DNA of 64,000 nt from Stigmatella aurantiaca (GTDB taxonomy: Bacteria; Myxococcota; Myxococcia; Myxococcales; Myxococcaceae). The position numbers were made by a program, and so were the translations under genes. Location: NCBI RefSeq assembly GCF_900109545.1, contig NZ_FOAP01000034.1:1-64000 (forward strand), in the 5' to 3' direction. Shown one piece after another: positions 53,555 through 63,774 of this stretch. A model generated the notes under the pieces. That model was not told where the DNA came from. It did no database searches and saw only the letters and a list, made by a program, of their open reading frames with translations. Each line of letters opens with the position of its first letter. Positions within the stretch are counted from its first letter, which is position 1.

Positions 53555-54677
53555 ATGGCGAACGACACGATGGAGAAGATCAACGGCTTGCGAGAGCGCC
53601 TGCTGGCGCTCCGGGGGCATCTTTGACCTCGACCGCAAGAGGTCCCGCATCTCGCTGATCGACCGTGACTCCACGCTCCCCAACTTCTGGGACGACAACA
53701 CCAAGGCCCAGGGCCTGCTGAAGGAGAAGTCCACGCTGGAGGCCAGCGTGGGTGCCTTCGACAAGGTGCTGCGGGGGCTGGACGACGCGCAGACCCTGAT
53801 GGAGCTGGCCAAGGAGGCCAACGACGAGGCCAGCGCCCAGGAGGCGGAAGGTTCGCTGTCCGGGCTGGAGGCGGAGATCGCCAAGCTGGAGCTGGCGCGG
53901 ATGCTCTCGGGCGAGAACGACCGCAGCAACTGCTTCATGGACATCAACGCGGGGGCGGGCGGCACGGACAGCATGGACTGGGCCGCCATGCTGATGCGCA
54001 TGTACACGCGCTTCTGCGAGGAGCGGGGCTGGGAAGTCGAGATCAGCGACATGGTCGCGGGCGAAGAGGCGGGCTTCAAGAACGTCTCGCTGCACATCCG
54101 GGGCGAGTACGCCTACGGCTACCTCAAGGCCGAGGTGGGGGTGCACCGGCTGGTGCGCATCAGCCCTTTCGACGCGAACGCGCGGCGGCAGACGGCCTTC
54201 GCCTCGGTGGACGTCTACCCCGAGGTGGATGACTCCATCCGCATCGACATTCCGGAGAAGGACTACGAGCTGAAGTTCATCCGGGGCGGCGGCGCGGGCG
54301 GCCAGAAGGTGAACAAGACGTCGTCCACGGCGCAGCTGCGCCACCTGCCCACCAACATCCTCATCACCTGCCAGACGGAGCGCTCGCAGTCGGCCAACAA
54401 GGACATGGCCTTCAAGATCTTGCGCGCGCGCCTCTACGAACTGGAGCTGAAGAAGCGCGAGGCCGAGCGCGACGCGGCCGAGGCGCAGAAGAAGGACATC
54501 AGCTTCGGCAGCCAGATTCGCAGCTACGTGCTGGCCCCGTACCGGATGGTGAAGGACCTGCGCACCGGGGTGGAGACGGGCAACGTGGACGCGGTGCTGG
54601 ACGGGGACCTGGAGCAGTTCGTCACCGCCCAGCTCCTGGGGGTGAAGAACCCCAACCGCGGCGCCTCGCCCGATTAA
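53555..54677 (+). CDS. prfB: Peptide chain release factor 2 (programmed frameshift)
   Basis: RF2, about 373 residues, decodes UAA and UGA. Frame 0 runs ATG 53555 to CTT 53621-53623, then meets in-frame TGA (53624-53626). A +1 shift on CTT resumes at GAC 53625, giving LRGHL-D-LDRKRS as in other RF2 proteins, through to 54677. The codon-recognition motif SPF is present (RISPFDANARRQTAF), and GGQ falls at 248-250 in GAGGQKVNKTSS. The coding region must be read as one gene: 53555-53623 joined to 53625-54677. Conserved autoregulation: low RF2 favours the shift. Confidence 0.97.
53612..53627 (+). promoter_or_regulatory. prfB +1 programmed frameshift site
   Basis: The sequence CGGGGG-CAT-CTT-TGA-C (53612-53627) differs from the E. 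coli AGGGGG-TAT-CTT-TGA-C at only two positions. The internal Shine-Dalgarno-like G-run lies three bases before CTT, the spacing required for slippage, and the stop-C context is kept. Confidence 0.95.
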
Positions 54678-54796
54678 CCGGAAAAAATCCGGGAACCTCC
54701 GCGCGGCCCGGGTGTCCAAAGGGCAGGAGGGCAGGGTGTCCGGGGCCTGGAGAGGGCCCCGGGTACGCCTGCGCACCAGGCCGCGGGAGGTCTCGG

Positions 54797-55423
54797 GTGT
54801 TCTGGAGCGGAGTGCTCGACATCGGACGGGAGCCAACAGACGCCGCCGGGGGCCCGGGGGAGGCGGAGCGGGCGCTGCTGGCACGGTTGCGCCAGGGCGA
54901 GCCCGAGGCCTTCGAGGCGCTCGTCCGCGAGCACCAGGACCGGGTGTACGACTTCTGTGTGCGGATGCTGGGAGACCGGGAGGAGGCGCAGGACCTGGTC
55001 CAGGACATCTTCGTCAGCGTCCACCAGAACCTCCGCAAGTTCCGCGAGGACGCGAAGCTCTCCACGTGGCTGCTGCGCATCAGCAAGAACCAGTGCCTCA
55101 ACCGGCTGAAGTACCTCAAGCGCCGGGGGAAGGGGCGCACGGACGAGTATGTGGACGTAGGTGAAAAGGTGCTCTCCGGGGCGCTGGAGGCCCCGCCCCT
55201 GCCGGATGCCATGCTCGACGCGGCGCGCGAGCGGGCCCGGGTGCAGCGGGCCATCTCGCAGCTCGAGCCGGACGCGCGGATGCTGGTGGCGCTCCGGGAC
55301 ATCGAGGGGCTGAGCTACGAGGAGATTGTCGACATCACGGAGCTGCCCGAGGGCACGGTGAAGAGCCGGCTGCACCGGGCACGGGAGAAGTTGGCGGACA
55401 TCCTGGGACGGCTTGAGGAATGA
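54797..55423 (+). CDS. ECF-type RNA polymerase sigma factor
   Basis: A 208-residue extracytoplasmic-function sigma factor. Region 2 (about 40-105) has FEALVREHQDRVYDFCVRMLGD and DLVQDIFVSVHQNLRKF; region 4 (about 150-205) has LPEGTVKSRLHRAREKL. Regions 1.1 and 3 are lacking. GTG at 54797, six bases after GGGAGG, is chosen. It overlaps the anti-sigma gene by ATGA, the usual pair. Targets are not visible; no promoter match was attempted. Confidence 0.93.
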   Translation: MFWSGVLDIGREPTDAAGGPGEAERALLARLRQGEPEAFEALVREHQDRVYDFCVRMLGDREEAQDLVQDIFVSVHQNLRKFREDAKLSTWLLRISKNQCLNRLKYLKRRGKGRTDEYVDVGEKVLSGALEAPPLPDAMLDAARERARVQRAISQLEPDARMLVALRDIEGLSYEEIVDITELPEGTVKSRLHRAREKLADILGRLEE

Positions 55424-55803
55424 GTACGAATCAGCACAGACTGACGGGCGTGGAACCGCGACTGAGCCACCGCGACGCGAAGGCCCTCTTCTTCGCGCTC
55501 GCCGATGAGGAGCTGCCCCCGCCGCAGGCGCAGGCGGTGCGCAGCCACCTGGACGGGTGCGACGAGTGCCGGGCGGGCTGGGTCCGCTACGCGCAGACGG
55601 TCCAGCGGGTGCGCGGGGTGGAGCGGGAGAAGGCCCCCGCGGCGCTGGCCTCCATGGTGCTGACGCGGGTGAAGCGCGAGCGCAGGTTCGGCCTGCGCAA
55701 GCTGCACCTGGCCCACGTGTATTACCGCTTCCCCGTGGAGGTGCTCATCCCCGTGCTGCTGGCGGCGGCGGTGGCGGCCTTCCTGGTGATGTCCGCCGCG
55801 TAA
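55420..55803 (+). CDS. Zinc-finger anti-sigma factor
   Basis: A 127-residue membrane anti-sigma factor. The N-terminal ZAS-type domain has HRDAKALFFALADEELP and the zinc signature HLDGCDEC (about 43-50). A positively charged juxtamembrane stretch leads to one C-terminal membrane helix (about 106-125), and almost nothing lies outside. It would bind and silence the ECF sigma made from the overlapping gene. The release signal is unknown. Confidence 0.9.
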   Translation: MSTNQHRLTGVEPRLSHRDAKALFFALADEELPPPQAQAVRSHLDGCDECRAGWVRYAQTVQRVRGVEREKAPAALASMVLTRVKRERRFGLRKLHLAHVYYRFPVEVLIPVLLAAAVAAFLVMSAA

Positions 55804-55838
55804 TCTCTCCGGGGCAAGCCGGGGGCCGTCATGTTGCG

Positions 55839-55867
55839 TTGCGTCCGAGGGGCGCCTTGGCTACGGT
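55839..55867 (+). promoter_or_regulatory. Candidate promoter of lysS
   Basis: TTGCGT (55839-55844), an exact 17-bp spacer and TACGGT (55862-55867), about 25 bp before the lysS ATG. Each hexamer is a moderate match to the housekeeping consensus. Confidence 0.45.
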
Positions 55868-55891
55868 GCCGCGCCCTGCGGAAGGCGTGCC

Positions 55892-57442
<1,551 letters not shown>

Positions 57443-57454
57443 TCAAGGGTTCTC

Positions 57455-59869
57455 GTGCAAAGCGCCGAACGGCAGACCGTCTATCGCTGGGGTTTCGTCT
57501 GGGGAGGCGCGCTCGTCGCCTTCGTGGGGGCGGTGCTGCTCGCGGTGGCGGTGTCCCGCTCCGACGCGTGGGCGGAGGTCTCCAGCTTCCTGGGGCTGTC
57601 CCTTATCGGCTGGGGCAGCCTGCTTCAGGGCCTCAACGCCGCCTCGCTCTTCGCGGCCCAGTCCGCGCTGAAGGAGGCGCTGCCGCCGCCCGGGGGAACG
57701 CAGTTCCTGGTGGCGGGCATGCTGGCCTGGCTGGGCGGGTGGGGGCTGCTGGCGGCGGGCATTCGCCGGGCCCCTGCCGCGGTGGAGGGGCCAAGCGCCG
57801 CGGCCGGGGCGGCGCTGTACCCGAGGCTCGCGAACTACCGGGACTTCTACTGGAGCACGCTGGGGGCCTACGGCGGCGGCGTGCTGCTGGCCGAGCTGGT
57901 GCTCATCCTGCTCCAGACGTGGTTGTCCAGCGGCGGGCAGCTCGCGGAGGCGGGCGCGGAGGCGGCCGGGGGCTCGGGCTTCCAGCTCGCGCCGCCCTGG
58001 GCCTTCGCCATTGCGCTGCTGGTGGCCAGTGGGGTGGCCTTCCTGTCGGGCGCCATCGGCTCGGCGCGGGCGCGCCGGTTGTCGCTGCCCGAGGCCACCA
58101 TTGGCGTCTTCTACCTGGGCCTGCCCGTCCCCATCCTCCTGACGCTGATGGAGCGGGTGCCCGCGCTGCAGCTCTCCCTGGGCTACCGGCTGCGCGAGGT
58201 GACGTACGTGGCGGGCCTCATCGGCCGGCCGGAGCTGAGCTACTGGCTCGTCTTCGTGCTGCTGGTGCTGATGCTGGTGCTGGGCATCAACTCGGGCTTC
58301 ATCGCCGCGGGCAGCGGCCGGGTGGACCTGCGGCTGGGCTTCGAGCTGTTCGTGGCGCGGCGCCACGTGGCGGTGTTCCGGCCCTCGCTGCTGCTGGGCA
58401 CGCTGGCGGTGCTGATGTTCGGCATCATCCCCCCGCTGCTCGTCTACGGCATCGTCCGGGCGGTGGAGGCGGCGGTGGAGCGCACGCGCATCCGCGCCCT
58501 GGGGCTGGCGGACCCGCTCGAGGCCGCCTCGGCGCTCAACCGGCTGAAGCTGCGCGAGCAGTCGCCCACCATGATGATGACGGCCCTGTCCGTGGGCGGC
58601 GTCGGCGTGGGGGTGATGGCGCTCATCATCGTCCTGTCGGTGATGAGCGGCTTCGAGCTGGACCTTCAGAAGAAGATCCTCGGCACCCACTCGCACGCGG
58701 TGGTGTCCAAGTACGCGGGCGACCTGCCCGAGTACCCGAAGCTGATGGAGCAGGTGGCCAAGGTGCCGGGGGTGCTCGGCCAGTCCCCCTTCATCACCAA
58801 CCAGGTGATGATCGTCTCCGACGGCAACGTGGATGGCGTGGTCATCAAGGGCATCGACCCGGCCACGGTCGGGTCGGTGACGGACCTGCCGCAGTACATG
58901 CAAGCGGGCGGCTCGCTGGAGAACCTGACCTCGCCCGAGAAGATCCTCCCCCGGCGGATGCAGGGGGGGGCGGACGCGCCCGTGCTGGATGACCGGCCCG
59001 CGGGTGGCGCTGCTGGGACCGAGGAAGAGGAAGACCCCATCATCGGCAAGCGGAGCAAGCCCACGCAGGAGGCGGTGCTGCCGGGCATCATCCTGGGCCG
59101 GGAGCTGGCCGCCTCGCTGCGAGCCGTGGTGGGCGACCGGGTGAACATCGTCTCGCCGCTGGGCACGGAGCTGGGGCCGACGGGGCCCGTGCCGAAGAAC
59201 CGGGTCTTCCGCGTGGCGGGCATCTTCTACTCGGGCATGTACGAGTATGACGCCAAGTTCGTCTACATCCTCCTGGAGGAGGCCCAGCGGTTCTTCGAGG
59301 TGAAGGGCGCCAACGGCATCGACCTCAAGGTGGCGGACATCGACAACGCGCGGCGCATCGCCGCCGACGTGGTCCGCAAGCTCGGGGGCTACCCGTACCG
59401 GGCGCGCGACTGGAGCGAGACGAACCGCAACCTCTTCTCCGCGCTGCGCCTGGAGAAGCTGGTGATGGGCATCATCCTGTCCATCATCATCATCGTGGCC
59501 GCGGGGCTCATCGTCGCCACCGTCATCATGTTGGTGCTGGAGAAGCGCAAGGAGATCTCCGTCCTCAAGGCGCTGGGCGTCTCGGATGGCGGCATCGTGA
59601 AGATCTTCCTCTCGGAGGGCCTGCAGATTGGCGTGGCCGGGGGGCTCCTGGGGCTCCTGTCCGGGCTGGCCTGGTGCTTCTTCATCGAGAAGGTCGGCAT
59701 CAAGCTGGACCCGGAGGTCTATTACATCCCCGCACTGCCGGTGCGCATCGAGCCGGTGCAGACCCTCCTGTCCGTGGTCATCGCGGTCCTGGTCACGTAT
59801 CTGGCGTCCATCTACCCCGCGCTCAAGGCGAGCAGCGTGGAGCCGGTGGAAGGCCTGAAGGGGGAATAG
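57455..59869 (+). CDS. Lipoprotein-releasing permease (LolC/LolE-like) with large N-terminal membrane extension
   Basis: An 804-residue protein from GTG; ordinary LolC/LolE has about 400. The canonical part starts near residue 360: membrane helix with VGVMALIIVLSVMSGFE (about 384-401), a periplasmic domain (about 405-660, with an acidic low-complexity insertion near 515-535) and three membrane helices with LVLEKRKEISVLKALG. Residues 1-290 add about six to seven membrane segments, and FELFVARRHV (297-306) looks like the normal LolC/E N-terminus displaced by that extension. It pairs with lolD, 3 bp on. As only one permease gene is present, it may work as a homodimer (LolF-like). The role of the extension is unknown. 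Confidence 0.85.
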   Translation: MQSAERQTVYRWGFVWGGALVAFVGAVLLAVAVSRSDAWAEVSSFLGLSLIGWGSLLQGLNAASLFAAQSALKEALPPPGGTQFLVAGMLAWLGGWGLLAAGIRRAPAAVEGPSAAAGAALYPRLANYRDFYWSTLGAYGGGVLLAELVLILLQTWLSSGGQLAEAGAEAAGGSGFQLAPPWAFAIALLVASGVAFLSGAIGSARARRLSLPEATIGVFYLGLPVPILLTLMERVPALQLSLGYRLREVTYVAGLIGRPELSYWLVFVLLVLMLVLGINSGFIAAGSGRVDLRLGFELFVARRHVAVFRPSLLLGTLAVLMFGIIPPLLVYGIVRAVEAAVERTRIRALGLADPLEAASALNRLKLREQSPTMMMTALSVGGVGVGVMALIIVLSVMSGFELDLQKKILGTHSHAVVSKYAGDLPEYPKLMEQVAKVPGVLGQSPFITNQVMIVSDGNVDGVVIKGIDPATVGSVTDLPQYMQAGGSLENLTSPEKILPRRMQGGADAPVLDDRPAGGAAGTEEEEDPIIGKRSKPTQEAVLPGIILGRELAASLRAVVGDRVNIVSPLGTELGPTGPVPKNRVFRVAGIFYSGMYEYDAKFVYILLEEAQRFFEVKGANGIDLKVADIDNARRIAADVVRKLGGYPYRARDWSETNRNLFSALRLEKLVMGIILSIIIIVAAGLIVATVIMLVLEKRKEISVLKALGVSDGGIVKIFLSEGLQIGVAGGLLGLLSGLAWCFFIEKVGIKLDPEVYYIPALPVRIEPVQTLLSVVIAVLVTYLASIYPALKASSVEPVEGLKGE

Positions 59870-59872
59870 GCG

Positions 59873-60547
59873 ATGTCATTCCTCTCCATTCGCAACGTCT
59901 TCAAGAGCTACTTCCTGCACGGCAAGCGCATCGACGTGCTGAGAGACGTGTCCCTGGACATCGGCAAGGGCGAGCTGGTGAGCCTGGTGGGGCCCTCGGG
60001 CGCCGGCAAGAGCACCTTCCTGCACGTGCTGGGCACGCTGGATGCCCCGGCGGCCGGCGAGGTGCTCTTCGAGGGGCAGTCCGTCTTCGCGATGAACGAC
60101 GCGCGCATCGCCGACTTCCGCAACCGCACCATCGGCTTCGTCTTCCAGAGCCACTACCTGCTGCCGGAGTTCTCCGCGCTGGAGAACGTGGCCATGCCCG
60201 CCCTCATCCAGCGCCGGGACCGAGGCCAGACATACGCGGAAGCCCGGAAGCTGCTGGAACGGGTGGGGCTGGGCAGCCGGGTGGACCATCGCCCCGGGGA
60301 GTTGTCGGGCGGGGAGGCGCAGCGGGTGGCCCTGGCGCGCGCCCTGGTGCTCCAGCCTGCCATCTTGCTCGCCGACGAGCCGACCGGGAACCTGGACCCG
60401 GCCACCGGCGAGGGCATCCACCAGCTTCTCCGGGATGTGAACCGGGATTTGGGCATCACCGCCGTGGTGGTGACCCACAATGAGGCCCTGGCCCGCTCGA
60501 TGCCCCGGCGCTTGCGCCTTGCAGGCGGCCAGGTGACAGACGCGTGA
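59873..60547 (+). CDS. lolD: Lipoprotein-releasing ATPase LolD
   Basis: A 224-residue ATPase of the MacB/LolD family. Walker A is GPSGAGKST, the signature is LSGGEAQRV, and Walker B is ILLADEPTGNLDP; the His switch is in VVTHNE. It energises the preceding permease to extract outer-membrane lipoproteins. It begins 3 bp after that gene and its stop overlaps a GTG in frame with bamA, pointing to one operon for envelope assembly. Confidence 0.95.
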   Translation: MSFLSIRNVFKSYFLHGKRIDVLRDVSLDIGKGELVSLVGPSGAGKSTFLHVLGTLDAPAAGEVLFEGQSVFAMNDARIADFRNRTIGFVFQSHYLLPEFSALENVAMPALIQRRDRGQTYAEARKLLERVGLGSRVDHRPGELSGGEAQRVALARALVLQPAILLADEPTGNLDPATGEGIHQLLRDVNRDLGITAVVVTHNEALARSMPRRLRLAGGQVTDA

Positions 60548-60627
60548 GGAGGGGGCCGCGCTTTTGGATTGAGGGACGGCGAACCTATCCCGTAGATTGC
60601 CCCGCCCCTTACAGGCCGACTGCTTCC

Positions 60628-63054
60628 TTGAGGTTTCCCGTTCTGTCGCTCAAGCCTTTCCTGACGCTGCTCGCGGTGACCCTGTGGGCGCTCGTTCCTT
60701 GCCGTGCCCTGGCGCAGGCCGAGGTGGGCGCGCCGCAGGAGCCCCCTGCCACCGCGTCCCCCGCCGCTCCCCCCGCCGACGCCCCCGTGGATGCGGTGGA
60801 CGAGGATCAAGGCGAGCGCGTCGTCGAGTTGCGCGTCGAGGGCAACCGCCGCGTGGAGACCGAGGCCATCCGCCGCGCGCTCCGCACCAAGCAGGGGGCC
60901 GCGTTCGATCCGGCCCGCACGTCCGAGGATCTCCGGGCGGTCTGGGCCCTGGGCTACTTCACGGATGTTCAGCTGCTCGTGCAGCGGCTGCCGAGCGGCA
61001 TCGCCTACGTCGTCCGCGTGGCCGAGCGCCCCACGGTGCGCAACGTGAAGGTGGTGGGCAATGACGAGCTGAGCGCCGACGACCTCAAGGAACAGATCGA
61101 CGTCAAGGCGGGCACCATCCTGGACGTGGACACCGTCCGCTCCTCGCAGAAGAAGATCCAGGAGAAGTACGTCGAGAAGGGCTACTTCCTGGTGGAGGTG
61201 AAGCACCGCATCGAGCCAGTGGAGGGGGGCGCGAGCGTCGACGTGGTGCTGGTGGTGGAGGAGAACGCGAAGGTGATGGTGAAGGAGATCTCCTTCATCG
61301 GCGCCCAGAAGGTCGGTCCGGACGAGCTCAAGGCGGTGATGGTGACCCGCGAGGGCGGCTACTTCTCGTTCCTGACGGGCGAGGGCACCTACCGCGAGGA
61401 GGCGTTCCAGCGCGACCTGGCCGTCATCCAGGCCACCTATTACGACCGGGGCTACATCAACGTCCGGATCGACAAGCCCACCACGGCGCTGTCGGCGGAC
61501 AAGCGCTCCATCTTCATCAACATCCGGGTGGTGGAGGGCGAGGCCTACGACATCGGCCAGATCGGCTTCGGGGGCGACCTCATCGTGCCCAAGGAGCGGC
61601 TGGCGAAGTTGATGACCTCCACGAAGGGCGAGCGCTTCAACCGCTCCAAGCTGTCGCAGGACATCCAGGCCATCACGGACGTCTACTACGACCAGGGCTA
61701 CGCCTACGCGAACATCAACCCCGTCACTTCGGTGAACGCCGAGGAGAAGACGGTGGACCTGACCTTCGACGTGCAGAAGGGGCCGCAGGTCACCATCGAG
61801 CGCATCGACATCGTGGGCAACACGAAGACGCGCGACAAGGTCATCCGCCGCGAGCTGCGCGTGTACGAGGGCGAGCTGTACAACGGCACGGGCGTGCGCC
61901 GCAGCCGCGAGCGCGCCACGGCCCTGGGCTTCTTCGAGACGGTGGACATCACCCAGAAGCCCGGCAGCGCCGATGACCGGATCGTCCTCCAGGTGGAGGT
62001 GAAGGAGAAGGCCACGGGCACCTTCCAGGTGGGCCTGGGCTTCTCCAACGTGGAGAACTTCATCTTCACGGCCCAGGTGTCCCAGAACAACTTCCTGGGG
62101 TGGGGGCAGACGGTGTCCGCCTCGGCGCAGATCTCCGGCCTGCGCTCGCTCATCCAGCTGTCGTTCTATGATCCGTACTTCCTGGACACCCAGTACCTGC
62201 TGTCGGCGGACTTCTTCCGGGTGGACGCGGACTATGACGGGTTCATCCGGCGCTCCACGGGCGGCAGCGTCTCGCTGGGCTACCAGTTCGTCGACGACCT
62301 GCTGGGCACCGTGGGCTACACGCGCGAGTACGTGGACGTGGAGGCCGGGCAGAGCCTGGGCGCGGTGCTCCTGGCCAACCAGTTCCTGAGCGGCGTCACC
62401 AGCGCCGCGCGCCTGTCGCTGTCGTTCGACCGGCGCGACAACCGCCTCTTCCCGTCCCGGGGCTTCATCCACTACGGCTCGGTGGAGTTCGCGCCGAAGC
62501 TGTTGGGCGGCACGTTCCTCTTCACGCGCTACTCGGCCTACTCGCGCCTGTACTTCCCGCTGCCGCTGGGCTTCGTCTTCAAGACGAACGCCACGGTGGG
62601 CTACATCCAGCAGCTGGACTCGAACAGCCCACTGCCCATCTCCGAGCTCTACTACCTGGGCGGCATCAACACGATCCGCGGCTACTACCTGCGCAGCATC
62701 AGTCCCACCTTGCTGGTGCCGCGCTCGGACTCGCCCGATGCCACCGTGGTGGAGTTCCGCTCGGGCGGCAACAAGCAGCTCATCTTCAACCTGGAGCTGG
62801 AGTTCCCCATCTTCGAGAAGGCGGGCATCCGGGGCGTGCTCTTCTATGACGCGGGCAATGCCTACTCGGCCAACGAGCGGCTGTTCCAGGACCTGCAGAA
62901 CGACCTGCCACTCGGCCTCTTCCACTCCGCGGGCTTCGGGTTCCGCTGGTTCTCGCCCATTGGCCCCCTGCGCTTCGAGTGGGGCATCCCGCTGACCCGG
63001 CGTCCGGAAGATGAGCCCCTCCTGTTCGAGTTCACCATCGGCAACTTCTTCTAA
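60628..63054 (+). CDS. bamA: Outer-membrane assembly factor BamA
   Basis: An 808-residue Omp85 protein from TTG at 60628, which places the signal peptide first (cleavage near ALAQA). The frame extends to GTG at 60544, overlapping the lolD stop; that longer start would add 28 residues before the signal and is less likely. A Pro/Ala-rich segment precedes five POTRA domains (about 50-440), each with the VRVVGN-type turn (ELRVEGNRR, VKVVGNDEL, ISFIGAQKV, IGFGGDLIV, IDIVGNTKT). The 16-stranded barrel carries the family loop motif as INTIRGYYL. It ends in Phe (IGNFF), the usual barrel signal. Confidence 0.95.
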   Translation: MRFPVLSLKPFLTLLAVTLWALVPCRALAQAEVGAPQEPPATASPAAPPADAPVDAVDEDQGERVVELRVEGNRRVETEAIRRALRTKQGAAFDPARTSEDLRAVWALGYFTDVQLLVQRLPSGIAYVVRVAERPTVRNVKVVGNDELSADDLKEQIDVKAGTILDVDTVRSSQKKIQEKYVEKGYFLVEVKHRIEPVEGGASVDVVLVVEENAKVMVKEISFIGAQKVGPDELKAVMVTREGGYFSFLTGEGTYREEAFQRDLAVIQATYYDRGYINVRIDKPTTALSADKRSIFINIRVVEGEAYDIGQIGFGGDLIVPKERLAKLMTSTKGERFNRSKLSQDIQAITDVYYDQGYAYANINPVTSVNAEEKTVDLTFDVQKGPQVTIERIDIVGNTKTRDKVIRRELRVYEGELYNGTGVRRSRERATALGFFETVDITQKPGSADDRIVLQVEVKEKATGTFQVGLGFSNVENFIFTAQVSQNNFLGWGQTVSASAQISGLRSLIQLSFYDPYFLDTQYLLSADFFRVDADYDGFIRRSTGGSVSLGYQFVDDLLGTVGYTREYVDVEAGQSLGAVLLANQFLSGVTSAARLSLSFDRRDNRLFPSRGFIHYGSVEFAPKLLGGTFLFTRYSAYSRLYFPLPLGFVFKTNATVGYIQQLDSNSPLPISELYYLGGINTIRGYYLRSISPTLLVPRSDSPDATVVEFRSGGNKQLIFNLELEFPIFEKAGIRGVLFYDAGNAYSANERLFQDLQNDLPLGLFHSAGFGFRWFSPIGPLRFEWGIPLTRRPEDEPLLFEFTIGNFF

Positions 63055-63169
63055 TTTCTGATAAGCCGTCCGTCCGGCGCACCGGGAGTGTCCGCCCGGG
63101 TTGAAGAACCATCCCGTGCGGACGTCGGAGCCAGCATCATCCCTGTTGAGTCTTGAGGAGCCGTTGAAC

Positions 63170-63763
63170 ATGTCGCTTCGAAGCATCCTGGCTGCCACCG
63201 CCGCCGCCCTGTCGCTTGCCCTGCCGCTTGCCGCCTCCGCCCAGAACCTGAAGATGGGCTACGTGGACTACCAGCGTGTTCTGCTGGAGGTGCAGGACGG
63301 GAAGGACGCCAAGAACCGTCTCCAGAAGACCCTCGACGATCGCCAGAAGGAGATCGACCAGGAGCAGACGAAGCTGCGCAACGCCAAGGAGCTGCTCGAC
63401 AAGCAGGCGAGCGCCATGAGCGAGGAGACGCGCATTCAGCAGGCCACGGACCTCCAGAAGCGCATCATGGAGCTGGCCCAGAAGTGGGACCGCTACCGCG
63501 CTGAGGCCGCCAACGAGGAGCGCCAGCTGATGGCGCCCATCATCGACCGCATCGACGGCGTCATCGCGAAGATCGCCGAGCGCGACGGCCTCGCGTTCGT
63601 GTTCGAGCGGCGGGACTCGGGCCTGGTCTACGGGCAGACCCAGTACGATCTCTCCAACGAGGTCATCCGCTCGTACAACGCCCTGCCGAAGCTGCAGGCG
63701 CCGAAGCCGGCCGCCTCGAAGGCGCCCGCGGCGCCGGTGGCCAAGGACGCTCCGAAGAAGTAA
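63170..63763 (+). CDS. Periplasmic chaperone Skp/OmpH
   Basis: A 197-residue OmpH-family protein. ATG at 63170 gives a signal peptide (cleavage near ASAQ, residues 23-26); the upstream extension is not family-like. The mature part has MGYVDYQRVLLEVQDGK, long charged helices (about 50-130) that form the tentacles and coiled coil, and an Ala/Pro/Lys tail. It would carry unfolded outer-membrane proteins to BamA. Placed between bamA and lpxD, the classical order. Confidence 0.93.
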   Translation: MSLRSILAATAAALSLALPLAASAQNLKMGYVDYQRVLLEVQDGKDAKNRLQKTLDDRQKEIDQEQTKLRNAKELLDKQASAMSEETRIQQATDLQKRIMELAQKWDRYRAEAANEERQLMAPIIDRIDGVIAKIAERDGLAFVFERRDSGLVYGQTQYDLSNEVIRSYNALPKLQAPKPAASKAPAAPVAKDAPKK

Positions 63764-63774
63764 CGCGCACGCCC

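Noticed and set aside
53748-54677. prfB as a normal gene starting at the internal ATG
   Set aside because: That start would remove the conserved N-terminal domain. The frameshift site and upstream frame explain the missing part.
60154-63198. A 1014-codon minus-strand frame opposite lolD and bamA
   Set aside because: Antisense to two firmly identified genes; no domain pattern.
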